From Chloroflexota bacterium (GTDB lineage: Bacteria > Chloroflexota > Anaerolineae > Anaerolineales > Villigracilaceae), in the NCBI GenBank assembly GCA_016223135.1, contig JACRPQ010000009.1:62001-126000 (forward strand): a stretch of 64,000 nt of DNA, given 5' to 3'. A model generated the notes under the pieces. The model searched no databases. It was not told where the DNA came from and was given only the letters and a program-made list of their open reading frames with translations. Numbering within the stretch: the stretch's first letter is position 1; every line of letters starts with the position of its first letter. Positions 24,347 through 33,031 of the stretch are shown one piece after another. Position numbers and translations under genes: made by a program.

Positions 24347-24373
24347 ATACCCCCTCCTGCCTTTGGCACCCTC

Positions 24374-24404
24374 CCCCAATTTTCACGGAAATTGGGGAAG
24401 GCTA
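24374..24404. repeat. Palindrome in the lysS leader
   Basis: CCCCAATTT and AAATTGGGG flank a six-base loop, set in purine-rich/pyrimidine-rich arms. It could be a leader hairpin or a small palindromic repeat; a similar CCCCTCTCCCAT palindrome lies near 54500. Confidence 0.45.
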
Positions 24405-24425
24405 GGGGTGGGGTTGGAGGATTGG

Positions 24426-25943
24426 ATGGCAGAATACACATCACTCGAAAAAATTCGTTTGCAAAAACTGGAAGAACTGCGCGCCGCAGGCATCGAAGCC
24501 TACCCCACGCGCGCCCGCCGCTCGCACCTGAGCGTGGAGGCGATTGCCGAGTTTGAGGCAAAAGAGAAAGAAGGCGGCGAAGTGCGCGTCATTCTTGCCG
24601 GGCGCATCCGCGCCATGCGGGCAATGGGCAAGATTTCCTTTGCGCACATCGAAGACGGCGCCGGCAAGGTGCAGTTGTTTTTCCGCACCAATGAACTTGG
24701 CAAGGAGCGTCTCGACCTCTTCAACCGCCTGTTCGACATCGGCGACTTCATCGAAGCGGAGGGCGTCATGTTCCGCACCAAATCGGGGGAAGTGACGCTT
24801 CACGTCCACGACTTCAAACTGCTCGCCAAATCCATCAGCCCTCTCCCCGCCGCCAAAGACGAGACCCTCCCCGACGGCACGGTCGTCCGTCACGCCGCGC
24901 TGGAAGACCCCGAACTGCGCGCCCGTCAGCGCTACGCCGACCTGGCGGTCAATCCCGAGGTCCGCGAGACGTTCCGCAAGCGCGCCGCGATCGTCCGCGC
25001 CCTGCGCGAGTTTTTAGACAGCCGCGGCTTCCTCGAAGTGGAAACACCCATCCTCCAGCCGCTCTATGGCGGCGCGGCGGCGCGTCCCTTCGTGACTCAT
25101 CACAACGAACTCGACCAGGACATGTACCTGCGTATCTCCTTCGAGTTGTATCTCAAACGTTTGCTCGTCGGCAATCTCGAAAGGGTCTATGAAATCGGGC
25201 GCGATTTCCGCAACGAGGGCGTCTCCTTCAAACACAACCCGGAGTTTACCCAACTCGAATTTTATTGGGCATACGCCGACTATCTTCAGGTCATGGAACT
25301 GACCGAGCAGATGGTCTCCTATGTGGCGCAGAGCGTATTAGGCACGTACAAAATCCGCTTCAAGGAACACGAGATTGACCTGACCCCCCCTTGGCGGCGT
25401 CTGGAAATGCGGCAAGGCATTCTCGAAACCTCAGGCATTGACTTTGCCCAGCATCCCACCGCCGAGTCGCTCTTCCAAGCCATCCGCGAAAAACATCCCC
25501 GCCTCACTCCCGACCCCAAAGCCACGCGCGGCAAATTGATTGACTTCCTGCTCTCCGAGTTCCTCGAACCGACCCTCATCCAGCCGACCTTCCTCTACAA
25601 CTACCCGCGCGACATCTCCCCGCTGGCGAAATCCATCCCCGGCGACCCGCTCACTGTGGAACGCTTCGAAGGTTACGTGGCAGGCTTCGAATTGTGCAAC
25701 GCCTTCACCGAACTCAACGACCCGCTCGACCAGGAACAGCGCTTCCTCGAAATGGGACGCGACTACGCCGCCGACGACGAAGAAAAACACCCCATGGACG
25801 AAGACTACCTGCGCGCCATGCGTTACGGTATGCCCCCCAACGGCGGCTTCGGCATGGGCGTGGATCGTCTCACCATGCTTCTGCTCGATAAGCACTCCAT
25901 CCGCGAAGTGCTTCTATTCCCTGCCCTGCGAAAGGAAGAATAA
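24426..25943 (+). CDS. lysS: Lysyl-tRNA synthetase, class II
   Basis: A 505-residue protein with the bacterial LysRS layout: OB-fold anticodon domain (about 45-150), then the class II core. Motif 2 is in VYEIGRDFRNEGVSFKHNPEFTQLE and motif 3 in GGFGMGVDRLTMLL near the end. It charges tRNA-Lys. The ATG at 24426 was chosen because the upstream extension is low-complexity leader DNA. The stop codon overlaps the next gene's ATG (TAATG). Confidence 0.97.
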   Translation: MAEYTSLEKIRLQKLEELRAAGIEAYPTRARRSHLSVEAIAEFEAKEKEGGEVRVILAGRIRAMRAMGKISFAHIEDGAGKVQLFFRTNELGKERLDLFNRLFDIGDFIEAEGVMFRTKSGEVTLHVHDFKLLAKSISPLPAAKDETLPDGTVVRHAALEDPELRARQRYADLAVNPEVRETFRKRAAIVRALREFLDSRGFLEVETPILQPLYGGAAARPFVTHHNELDQDMYLRISFELYLKRLLVGNLERVYEIGRDFRNEGVSFKHNPEFTQLEFYWAYADYLQVMELTEQMVSYVAQSVLGTYKIRFKEHEIDLTPPWRRLEMRQGILETSGIDFAQHPTAESLFQAIREKHPRLTPDPKATRGKLIDFLLSEFLEPTLIQPTFLYNYPRDISPLAKSIPGDPLTVERFEGYVAGFELCNAFTELNDPLDQEQRFLEMGRDYAADDEEKHPMDEDYLRAMRYGMPPNGGFGMGVDRLTMLLLDKHSIREVLLFPALRKEE

Positions 25944-26326
25944 TGTCCTTGAAAAAGTCCATGCTTGTTCTCGGCGACGTGCTCGCCATTGCTGTTGTGA
26001 CCGTCATCGGCTTTGCCACACACGGCGAAGCCGATGTTTCCTTCCTGCCGCGCATGCTCGCCGCCTTCGTTCCTTTAACGGTCGCTTGGTTTCTGTTGGC
26101 TCCCTGGTTCGGGTTGTTTCAAGCGCAGGTTGTTTCCAACCCCAAACAACTTTGGCGTCCCGTCCTTGCCGCGCTCTTTTCTGCGCCCCTTGCCGCCATC
26201 CTGCGCGGACTGTGGCTCAACGCCCCCATCATTCCCATCTTTGCGGTGGTACTCGCTTCCACTGCCGCTTTCGGAATGCTTCTCTGGCGGGGAGCGTATG
26301 CCCTGTTTGTAAGAGACCGCCGCTAG
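25943..26326 (+). CDS. DUF3054-like membrane protein
   Basis: A 127-residue protein with four hydrophobic segments (about 8-26, 38-56, 70-88, 95-115). The spacing, with PWF, RPVLAALFSAPLAAILR and FGMLLWRG motifs, fits the DUF3054 family of unknown function. Its start overlaps the lysS stop, so it is co-translated with lysS. Confidence 0.8.
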   Translation: MSLKKSMLVLGDVLAIAVVTVIGFATHGEADVSFLPRMLAAFVPLTVAWFLLAPWFGLFQAQVVSNPKQLWRPVLAALFSAPLAAILRGLWLNAPIIPIFAVVLASTAAFGMLLWRGAYALFVRDRR

Positions 26327-26393
26327 GTCAACTTGTGCGGGTTGTCCCACGCGCCGAACTTCAACATTCCGAATTTTTTCCTTTGAAATTTCT

Positions 26394-26608
26394 CTAGCCA
26401 CCCGACACTTTTGTTTTGGGACGCAGATGAACGCTGACTTACGCAAAACCTGAATTTAATCCACCAAGCTTGACTGGTCTGCGCTAATTCGTTCAAAATT
26501 CGCGAAGATTGGCGTAGATTAGCGGACAAGAAAGCCATTTTGCGTAAGTCCAGAAGTTGTTTTTATCTGCGTTTTTCAGCGTCCCATTTGAAACTGTCAG
26601 GTCGCTAG
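26394..26608. mobile_element. MITE family A, copy 4, with nested family D element
   Basis: Ends CTAGCCACCCGACA / TGTCAGGTCGCTAG, flanked by the exact duplication AAATTTCT (26386-26393 and 26609-26616). It contains a D element at 26434-26553 with the same right junction as the 22-kb copy, but part of the A left arm is missing. It fills most of the gene-free 26327-26685 stretch. Confidence 0.87.
26434..26553. mobile_element. MITE family D, copy 2 (nested)
   Basis: Ends CTGACTTACGCAAAA / TTTTGCGTAAGTCCAG. The centre is nearly identical to 22117-22237. Confidence 0.75.
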
Positions 26609-26685
26609 AAATTTCTTTGTGTACTTCGTGTTCTTCGTGGAAGATTGTCTATTTGCAGTGGACTTCTGTGGTTTAATTGACCTCA

Positions 26686-27297
26686 ATGAACGAACAAGCC
26701 CTCATCCAGGACGCGCAGCGCGGCAATCTCGATGCTTTCAATACGCTTGTCCTCCACTATCAGGACAGCGTCTTCAACGCCGCCTTGCGCATCCTCGGCG
26801 ATGAAGACCAAGCCGCCGACGCCGCCCAAGAAGCCTTCATCTCCGCCTTCAAGAGCATTGCTTCCTTTCGGGGGGGCTCGTTCAAAGCCTGGCTCATGCG
26901 CACAGTGACCAACGCCTGCTACGACGAACTCCGCCGTAAAAAGCGCCGCCCCACCACCCCCCTCGAACCTGACACGGGCGACGGCGAAGAGATGGACTCC
27001 CCCAAGTGGCTCGCCGACCCCGCCCTCACCCCCGATCAGCAAATGGAAGCCGATGAGGTTGAACACGCCATTCAGCATTGCCTCGACAACCTGCCCATCG
27101 AATTCAAAACCGTCGTCGTCATGGCGGATATTCAAGGTATGGATTACACCGAAGTAGCCAGCGCCATCCGTGTGCCGCTCGGTACCATCAAGAGCCGCCT
27201 CGCCCGCGCCCGTTTGCGCCTGCGCGAGTGTTTGCAGGGCTTCGCGGAACTTTTGCCCGCTAACTATCGTCTGGAAGAAGGAATCAAAGCCCGATGA
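26686..27297 (+). CDS. ECF-type RNA polymerase sigma factor
   Basis: A 203-residue protein. Sigma region 2 has AFNTLVLHYQDSVFNAALRILGDEDQAADAAQEAF. Region 4 has the helix-turn-helix MDYTEVASAIRVPLGTIKSRLARARLRLRE. Region 3 is absent, as expected for ECF (group 4) factors. The next gene overlaps it by ATGA and encodes an anti-sigma-like protein. The stimulus is unknown. Confidence 0.93.
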   Translation: MNEQALIQDAQRGNLDAFNTLVLHYQDSVFNAALRILGDEDQAADAAQEAFISAFKSIASFRGGSFKAWLMRTVTNACYDELRRKKRRPTTPLEPDTGDGEEMDSPKWLADPALTPDQQMEADEVEHAIQHCLDNLPIEFKTVVVMADIQGMDYTEVASAIRVPLGTIKSRLARARLRLRECLQGFAELLPANYRLEEGIKAR

Positions 27298-27959
27298 ATA
27301 GACGAGACCTTGAACTTCTTTCGGCATACCTGGATGGGGAACTCAAGCCTGCTGACTCTGCACGACTGGAAGCCCGCCTCAACACCGACCCCGAACTTGC
27401 CGCTGTCTTAAACGACCTGCGCGCCGCCCGCGCCTTGCTCCGCAAACTTCCCACCCGCAAAGCGCCGCGCAACTTTACCCTCACGCGAAAAATGGTTGGT
27501 CAGAACCCGCCCTTGCCGCGCGCCTATCCTGCCTTTCGCCTGGCGACCCTTGTGGCAACCCTGCTCTTCTTTTTCTCCTTTGGCGTGAACTTTGTCGGCA
27601 CACAAATGGCATCTTCGGGACAATTTGGCATGGGAGGCGGCGGAGCAGAAGCCTATTCTGTTCAAGAAGCCGCTCCTCAATTGGCGGCGCCGACGGAGGA
27701 ACCCCCTCTTTCGCTCGCGCTTGCGCAGCCCACCGAAGATGCTCTCCGCGCCATGGATACCCCCTCCGCCAAAAATGGGGGCGAGGAAACTGCCCCTGCT
27801 GAGGATCAGCCTCCGGCGGTGGTCGAACCGTTGTCCCAGCCGCAGAGCCGCGCTCCGCTGGTGCCGTCTGTCTGGCAGATTGGGCTGGCGGCAGCGGCGA
27901 TGGTCAGCGCCGTGCTGATGGGTTTGATGAGGCAGCTCGCCGCCCGCCGCTGGAAATAA
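27294..27959 (+). CDS. Anti-sigma factor-like membrane protein
   Basis: A 221-residue protein. The N-terminal MNRRDLELLSAYLDGELKPADSARLEARL is the anti-sigma start seen in RsgI/RseA/ZAS-like proteins, though the zinc-binding His-Cys-Cys is not present. A membrane helix at about 80-103 is followed by a Pro/Glu-rich outer segment and a second helix at about 190-212. Four-base overlap with the sigma gene. Probably sequesters that sigma factor at the membrane. Confidence 0.85.
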   Translation: MNRRDLELLSAYLDGELKPADSARLEARLNTDPELAAVLNDLRAARALLRKLPTRKAPRNFTLTRKMVGQNPPLPRAYPAFRLATLVATLLFFFSFGVNFVGTQMASSGQFGMGGGGAEAYSVQEAAPQLAAPTEEPPLSLALAQPTEDALRAMDTPSAKNGGEETAPAEDQPPAVVEPLSQPQSRAPLVPSVWQIGLAAAAMVSAVLMGLMRQLAARRWK

Positions 27960-27965
27960 ACTTTT

Positions 27966-27996
27966 TGCAGGGACGACAGTTTGCCGTCCCTGTGTT
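27966..27996 (+). terminator. Possible terminator after the anti-sigma gene
   Basis: AGGGACGAC / GCCGTCCCT is a near-perfect stem with a five-base loop. It has only a weak T tract, so function is uncertain. Confidence 0.45.
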
Positions 27997-28000
27997 CAAT

Positions 28001-28495
28001 ATGGCAAACAACGAATACAAATTCTGTCCCCGCTGTGGTCAGCCATTGAATCTGGAACAACGATTCGGAAAACTGCGCCCCGTGTGCCCTGCCTGCGGCT
28101 GGATCCATTTTGTGGACCCGAAAGTCGCAGCGGCGGCGCTGGTGGTGCAAAACGGGCGCGTCCTGCTGGTGCGACGCGTCAACGAACCCTTTCGCGGATT
28201 ATGGACTCTGCCGGCTGGTTTCGTCAACGGCGGCGAGGACCCCGCCCAGGCGGCGCAAAGGGAATGTTTGGAAGAAACAGGCTTGAGCGTGCGCGTGACG
28301 CGCGTCTACGACATCGTCTCCGGGCGCGAGCATCCGCGCGGCGCAGATTTTGTCATCATCTATGAGGCGGAAGTCTGCGGCGGCGATTTGAAAGCCGATG
28401 ACGATGCCGACGCCGCCGAATGGTTCGACCGCGAACATCTGCCGCCGCTTGCTTTTCTCGCCACAAAAAAAGTGCTACAATCTTTTTATGGTTGA
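28001..28495 (+). CDS. Nudix hydrolase with N-terminal zinc ribbon
   Basis: A 164-residue protein. The N-terminus has CPRCG and CPACG (a zinc ribbon as in NudC-like and related ADP-ribose/NADH hydrolases). The Nudix box GFVNGGEDPAQAAQRECLEETG is complete (about residues 69-91), with REUxEE intact. It cleaves a nucleoside diphosphate linked to another group; substrate not predictable. It overlaps the start of the next gene by 8 bases. Confidence 0.9.
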   Translation: MANNEYKFCPRCGQPLNLEQRFGKLRPVCPACGWIHFVDPKVAAAALVVQNGRVLLVRRVNEPFRGLWTLPAGFVNGGEDPAQAAQRECLEETGLSVRVTRVYDIVSGREHPRGADFVIIYEAEVCGGDLKADDDADAAEWFDREHLPPLAFLATKKVLQSFYG

Positions 28496-29330
28496 CATTC
28501 GTCCTTCACCCATCGCCGGCAGGTGGTATGAGGGGAACCCCCAAGCCTTGGCGGAGTCTGTGGATGAGTTCTTGACCAATGTAAAACTTCCCGCATTGAA
28601 GGGGGAGGTGATGGGCGTCATCGCTCCTCATGCAGGACATATCTACTCCGGCGCGGTGGCGGGTTATGCCTTCGCAGCGCTTCGCTCACGGACCCCGGAC
28701 CTGGTCGCCGTCATCTCGCCGATGCACCACCCCTATTACGAGCCCCTGCTGACCACCTCGCATGCCGCCTATTGGACGCCTTTGGGCGAAATCCCGGTTG
28801 ACCGAGACGCCGTGAACCAGCTCGACGTGCTTCTCAAATCCGAATTGGGGGTTGGGCTTGCGCCTGTTGCGCGCGACCCCGAACATTCGCTGGAAATCGA
28901 ACTGCCGTTCCTCCAGCGCGCTTTGAAGCCAGGCTGGAAGTTGCTGCCCGTGATGGTGCGGGCGCAGGAACTGCGCGTCTCGCAGGGATTGGGCAGGGCG
29001 CTGGCACAGGTTCTGCGCGGCAAAGACTCCATCCTCGTCGCCAGCACCGACCTCTCCCACTACTACAACCAGACCGCCGCCCTGAAATTCGACCGCGCCA
29101 TGTTGAACGCCATCGAGGCTTTCGACCCCGAAGCCGCCTTTGACGTGGAGCGAGCGGGCAAAGGCTTTGCCTGCGGGCTGGGCGCGGTGACGGCGGTTCT
29201 GTGGGCGGCGAAGGAACTTGGCGCGGATCAAGTCAGGGTGCTGCGTCACGCCACCTCCGGCGACGTGACCGGAGATTACACCTCTGTGGTCGGATACGGC
29301 GCGGCGGTCATTTTGAAATCGTCGAAGTAG
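28488..29330 (+). CDS. MEMO1/AmmeMemoRadiSam-B family protein
   Basis: A 280-residue protein with MEMO1 hallmarks: RPSPIAGRWYEGNP at the N-terminus, GVIAPHAGHIYSG with conserved His, and DLSHYY near residue 187. The fold is related to class III extradiol dioxygenases; function is debated. TACAAT ends 6 bases before the ATG, so it may have its own leaderless promoter inside the Nudix gene. Confidence 0.92.
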   Translation: MVDIRPSPIAGRWYEGNPQALAESVDEFLTNVKLPALKGEVMGVIAPHAGHIYSGAVAGYAFAALRSRTPDLVAVISPMHHPYYEPLLTTSHAAYWTPLGEIPVDRDAVNQLDVLLKSELGVGLAPVARDPEHSLEIELPFLQRALKPGWKLLPVMVRAQELRVSQGLGRALAQVLRGKDSILVASTDLSHYYNQTAALKFDRAMLNAIEAFDPEAAFDVERAGKGFACGLGAVTAVLWAAKELGADQVRVLRHATSGDVTGDYTSVVGYGAAVILKSSK

Positions 29331-29356
29331 CAAGACACACACGTTTCTCGCTTTAT

Positions 29357-29413
29357 CCACGAAGATACCCATCAAGAGACCCTCATAAATTCCGTGTCTG
29401 GGTATCTTCGTGG
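29357..29413. repeat. Long inverted repeat (CCACGAAGATACCCA)
   Basis: CCACGAAGATACCCA and TGGGTATCTTCGTGG, 15 bp each, flank a loop of roughly 27 bases just after the MEMO1 gene. It could act as a terminator or be a small palindromic element. Confidence 0.6.
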
Positions 29414-29429
29414 TTTATATTTTGGCTTT

Positions 29430-29531
29430 ACTGCAAAAAGGTCGTTTCACCGCCGAGCCGCAGAGCACGCGGAGATATACAAGAATGAAAAACTCTGCGC
29501 TCTCCGCGTCTCCGCGGTGAGTTTTTGCAGT
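29430..29531. repeat. Dispersed element family E, full copy
   Basis: 102 bp bounded by ACTGCAAAAA and TTTTTGCAGT. The inside holds inverted CACCGC...GCGGTG with GCAGAG words. Parts of the same element make up the 4617-5001 pile. No exact target duplication. Confidence 0.75.
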
Positions 29532-29560
29532 GGGCTCTTTTTTGCAAACGGAGCGCATGG

Positions 29561-30202
29561 ATGACACAAAAACAATACTCGATTCGCTGGGAGGACGACA
29601 TCGCCGTCTCCTTTGAGGTGGACGGCGTGACTTACGACAGCCTCGACGATGTCCCCAATGAAAGAGACCGCCGCAAACTCGAAGCGCTGATGGATTCATC
29701 CTTCGACCTCGAACTGGAACACATGAGCCGGACAGGCGGGCAGGGCGGAGGGGTGAATGTGGAAAAGGTCATCCTTTCGGTCTTTTCCGGCGTCGCCGCG
29801 CTGATGCTGTTGATTGCCGGCTTCGCCTCTTACAACAACGTCCTGAAACTCAGCCGCGAAGCGAGCGCACCCGGCCGGGTGGTGGAGGTGGTGGAGCAGC
29901 GACAGTACGTCAATGAGCAGGATCGCATCATCGAAACCTATTACTACCCCGTCGTCGAATTCACCGCCAGCGACGGCAAACGCCGCTCCGTGCAAATGAG
30001 CGAGGGCAGTTCCTTGCCGGAGTATGAGGCAGGCGACGAGGTGACCGTGCTTTATAACCCAGATCGCCCGCTGGATGCGCGCATCAAGTCCTTTGGCAGT
30101 TCCGCGCTGATGTGGGTGCTGCCTGGCATTACCGGCATTTTGGGGCTTGCATTCCTCGGCGCGGTTATTGCCGTGCGAAAGTTCATGCCGGCGGAAGAGT
30201 AA
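29561..30202 (+). CDS. DUF3592-like membrane protein
   Basis: A 213-residue protein. A cytosolic N-terminus of about 75 residues precedes a membrane helix (about 77-95), then a small beta domain (GRVVEVVEQRQ, TYYYPVVEFTASDGKRRSVQ, GDEVTVLYNPDRP) of DUF3592 type, and a second helix (about 180-203). GGAG lies 8 bases before the ATG. Function unknown. Confidence 0.8.
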   Translation: MTQKQYSIRWEDDIAVSFEVDGVTYDSLDDVPNERDRRKLEALMDSSFDLELEHMSRTGGQGGGVNVEKVILSVFSGVAALMLLIAGFASYNNVLKLSREASAPGRVVEVVEQRQYVNEQDRIIETYYYPVVEFTASDGKRRSVQMSEGSSLPEYEAGDEVTVLYNPDRPLDARIKSFGSSALMWVLPGITGILGLAFLGAVIAVRKFMPAEE

Positions 30203-30326
30203 GAAAGTGCTTTGAAATTAACCACCGATAAACACAGATAAAAGGGATTGGGGAACGTTGTAGCGGCAACAGTTTCCAAGAATCGGCGTTCCTCCGTGTT
30301 TATCTGCGGTTAAAACACTCTCTAAA
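30203..30326. repeat. Dispersed element family I, copy 1
   Basis: AGAAAGTGCTTTGAAATTAACC and TTAAAACACTCTCT form imperfect inverted ends; GATAAACACAGATAAA and TTTATCTG lie inside. A second copy is at 60722-60863. Confidence 0.6.
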
Positions 30327-30350
30327 CGAACCTGCCTTTCCCAATGCGCT

Positions 30351-30356
30351 TATAAT
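30351..30356 (+). promoter_or_regulatory. -10 box of priA
   Basis: A perfect TATAAT ends 7 bases before the priA ATG. The -35 region is poor. Confidence 0.55.
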
Positions 30357-30363
30357 CGCCTCG

Positions 30364-32877
30364 ATGACTGCCTTCGTTCAAATCGTTGTCAATGTGCCGG
30401 CTGTGTCGGGCGCCTTCGATTATGCCGTCCCCGAATCGCTTGCGGGGAGGGTGGGAGTCGGGCATTTGGTCATCGTCCCGTTTGGCGGGCAGACCGTGCA
30501 AGGCGTCGTCGTGCGCTTTGTGGATTCGCCCTCCGTGCCGAACGTCAAAGAGATTCTCGAAGCGGTGGACGACGAACCGGTTCTGACTCCGCCCCAACTT
30601 GCCCTCGCCCACGAACTGGCGGACTCCACGCTCCAGCCTTTGGCGTCCATCGTTGGCTTGTTCCTTCCCATCGGCTTGAGTCAGCAGGCAGATACCATTT
30701 ACGAACTCCGACTTACCAATTACCAATTACACCCCCCCAAAGAATCCAACAACCAAAAAACACAACGTCAAACCGTCGAAGACCGCCTGCTGAGCCTGCT
30801 GCGCCTGCGCGGACCTTTACGCGGGCGGCAGATTGACGCGCACTTCGCCAAAGTGGACTGGCGCAAGACGGCAAATTACCTCGTGCGCAAGGGCGTGCTT
30901 TCGGCGCGGAGCGTTTTGCCCCCGCCTCGGGTGAGGACCAAGTTCGTTCGCGTTGCCCAGTTATCGGTCCCGCCTGAAGCGGCAGAGGCGGCGATGGAAA
31001 CATTGGGAACGAAGCAAACCCTCGCCCGCCGTCAATCTGCTTTACGTTTTCTTATCCGCCAGCCAGAGGCGGTCAACGTGTCGTGGGTGTATGCCGAGAG
31101 CGGATGCAATCTCTCAGACCTGGAGGCGCTTGAAGAACGCGGGCTGATCCGTCTGTTCGAGAGTGAAATCTTCCGTGACCCGCTGGAGAAGACAAGTACA
31201 CAAGTAGAGAACACAGGTAAACAAGCAATTGAGTTGACGCCTGAGCAGGATTTTGCGCTGAAGAAAATTACCGAGGCAATCCGTGGCGCGCAATCCGAAA
31301 CCTTTCTGCTGCAAGGCGTGACCGGCTCGGGCAAAACCGAAATTTACCTGCGCGCCGCTGAGGAGGCGGTGAAGCGCGGGCGGCAGGCGCTGATCATCGT
31401 CCCTGAAATTGCCCTCACGCCGCAAACGGTACGGCGGTTTCTGCGCCGCTTCCCTGGGCAAGTCGGCTTGGTGCATTCCAAACTCTCCGAAGGCGAACGA
31501 TATGACACATGGCGGCGGGCGCGCGCCGGCGCGCTCAAGGTCATCATCGGCGCGCGCAGCGCCCTGTTTACGCCCCTGCCGGACATCGGGCTCATCGTGG
31601 CGGATGAGTGTCACGACTCGTCGTATCACCAGTCCGAGCCGCCGTTTTATCACGCAGTGACGGCGGCGCAGGCATACGCGCGTTTGTGCGGCGCGGTGTG
31701 CGTGCTTGGCTCCGCCACGCCGACGGTCATTCAACGCTATCAGGCGGAGAGCGGTCAAATTCACCGGTTGGATTTGCCAAAGCGCATCAAGACTTCCGAT
31801 GTCTTTAGAGACTCGGGAAGTCTGCCGCCGGTTCACATTGTGGATATGCGCGAGGAACTCAAAGCCGGTCATCGCGGGACCTTCAGCCGGCTCCTGCTCG
31901 AGGAGCTTGAGTCCACCCTCAAGCGCGGCGAGCAAGCCATCCTCTTCCTCAACCGCCGCGGCACCGCCACCTACGTCTTCTGCCGCGATTGCGGACACGT
32001 GATGAAATGTCCCAATTGCGAAACGCCGCTGACGCTGCACGTGGAAGGTCTAAAGTCGAAAGCCGCAAGTCCAACATCCGACCTTCGACCTTCGACCTTC
32101 GAGTTGTTATGCCACACCTGCGGATACGAACGCGGCAAGCCAAAGACCTGCCCTCAATGCGGCGGGAAGCAGATTCGCGAGTATGGCTTGGGGAGCGAAA
32201 AGGTCGAGGCGGAGGTCAATGCGCTGTTCCCCAAAGCCCGCACCCTGCGCTGGGACTGGGACACCACCCGCGCCAAGGACGCGCACGACATGATTTTGAC
32301 TCACTTCGCCAACCACCAAGCCGACGTGCTGGTCGGCACGCAGATGCTCGCCAAAGGGCTTGACCTGCCGATGGTCACGCTGGTAGGCATCGTGCTGGCG
32401 GATGTGGGCTTGCAATTGCCCGATCCCTTTGCAGGGGAACGGGTCTTTCAAGTGCTGACGCAAGTCGCCGGACGGGCAGGGCGCAGCGAGCGCGGCGGTA
32501 AAGTCATTTTGCAAACTTTTGCCCCGGAGCATCCGGTCATCCAGTCTGCGGCGAAGCATGATGTGGAGGGGTTCTACCGCTACGAGTTGGAACAACGCCG
32601 GCGGCTGGGCTATCCGCCGTTCAGCCATCTGGTGAGGCTGGAATATCGGAGCCCGGACCCGGGGTCGGCGGAGAAAGAAGCGAGAAAAGTGGGGGAGAAG
32701 TTGTCAGTGATCAGTCATCAGTCATCGGTTATCGGTCCGGTGCCGTGTTTCTTTGCGAAGGTCGGCGGGTATTATCGCTGGCAAATCGTCCTGCGCGGGG
32801 CGAATCCGAGGGAATTGCTGCGCGGCATCCGCCTGGACGGCTGGCGCGTGGAAGTGGACCCCATTAGCCTGTTGTAG
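30364..32877 (+). CDS. priA: Primosomal replication restart helicase PriA
   Basis: An 837-residue protein. The N-terminal DNA-binding part (GAFDYAVP...VPFGGQTVQGVV) is PriA-type. Walker A is GVTGSGKTE and the Walker B box reads DECH in place of the usual DEEH. Zinc-binding pairs CRDCG, CPNCE, CHTCG and CPQCG follow, and the helicase C part has VLVGTQMLAKGLD and QVAGRAGR. It reloads the replisome at stalled forks. Four short low-complexity insertions match dispersed short repeats (TNYQLHPPKES, possibly TSTQVENTG, KSKAASPTSDLRPSTFE, SVISHQSSVIG). TATAAT lies 7 bases before the ATG and there is no ribosome-binding site. Confidence 0.95.
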   Translation: MTAFVQIVVNVPAVSGAFDYAVPESLAGRVGVGHLVIVPFGGQTVQGVVVRFVDSPSVPNVKEILEAVDDEPVLTPPQLALAHELADSTLQPLASIVGLFLPIGLSQQADTIYELRLTNYQLHPPKESNNQKTQRQTVEDRLLSLLRLRGPLRGRQIDAHFAKVDWRKTANYLVRKGVLSARSVLPPPRVRTKFVRVAQLSVPPEAAEAAMETLGTKQTLARRQSALRFLIRQPEAVNVSWVYAESGCNLSDLEALEERGLIRLFESEIFRDPLEKTSTQVENTGKQAIELTPEQDFALKKITEAIRGAQSETFLLQGVTGSGKTEIYLRAAEEAVKRGRQALIIVPEIALTPQTVRRFLRRFPGQVGLVHSKLSEGERYDTWRRARAGALKVIIGARSALFTPLPDIGLIVADECHDSSYHQSEPPFYHAVTAAQAYARLCGAVCVLGSATPTVIQRYQAESGQIHRLDLPKRIKTSDVFRDSGSLPPVHIVDMREELKAGHRGTFSRLLLEELESTLKRGEQAILFLNRRGTATYVFCRDCGHVMKCPNCETPLTLHVEGLKSKAASPTSDLRPSTFELLCHTCGYERGKPKTCPQCGGKQIREYGLGSEKVEAEVNALFPKARTLRWDWDTTRAKDAHDMILTHFANHQADVLVGTQMLAKGLDLPMVTLVGIVLADVGLQLPDPFAGERVFQVLTQVAGRAGRSERGGKVILQTFAPEHPVIQSAAKHDVEGFYRYELEQRRRLGYPPFSHLVRLEYRSPDPGSAEKEARKVGEKLSVISHQSSVIGPVPCFFAKVGGYYRWQIVLRGANPRELLRGIRLDGWRVEVDPISLL
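30711..30734. repeat. ACCAATT 7-mer repeat inside priA
   Basis: CTTACCAATTACCAATTAC, the same word as the intergenic array at 44662-44701, is read here as LTNYQL. Confidence 0.7.
32047..32104. repeat. CGACCTT 7-mer repeat inside the zinc region of priA
   Basis: Three tandem CGACCTT units, preceded by AAAGTCGAAAG-type sequence, insert about 17 residues between the second and third zinc-binding cysteine pairs. Confidence 0.75.
32701..32737. repeat. ATCAGTC 7-mer repeat inside priA
   Basis: Units of the ATCAGTC type (GTGATCAGTCATCAGTCATC, then GGTTATCGGT) are read as SVISHQSSVIG. Related arrays are at 40980-41010 in sbcC and 51998-52038 between genes. Confidence 0.75.
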
Positions 32878-32923
32878 GCGAATATGAGACACGGCGCAGG
32901 GTCTATTCCTGGTAATCCTTTGC

Positions 32924-32929
32924 TATAAT
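32924..32929 (+). promoter_or_regulatory. -10 box upstream of the 33032 gene
   Basis: TATAAT about 100 bases before the start codon. The leader that follows contains a GTCATTCTGAACCGCGAAGCG-type dispersed repeat with CTCAGAGTGGC near its end (32942-33016). Confidence 0.5.
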
Positions 32930-33031
32930 CAAAGCCAGTTTGTCATTCTGAACCGCGAAGCGGTGAAGTATCTCTCCCACGGTGGGAAGACCCTTCGCTG
33001 CGCTCAGAGTGGCGTATCATTGGAGCGTGTT

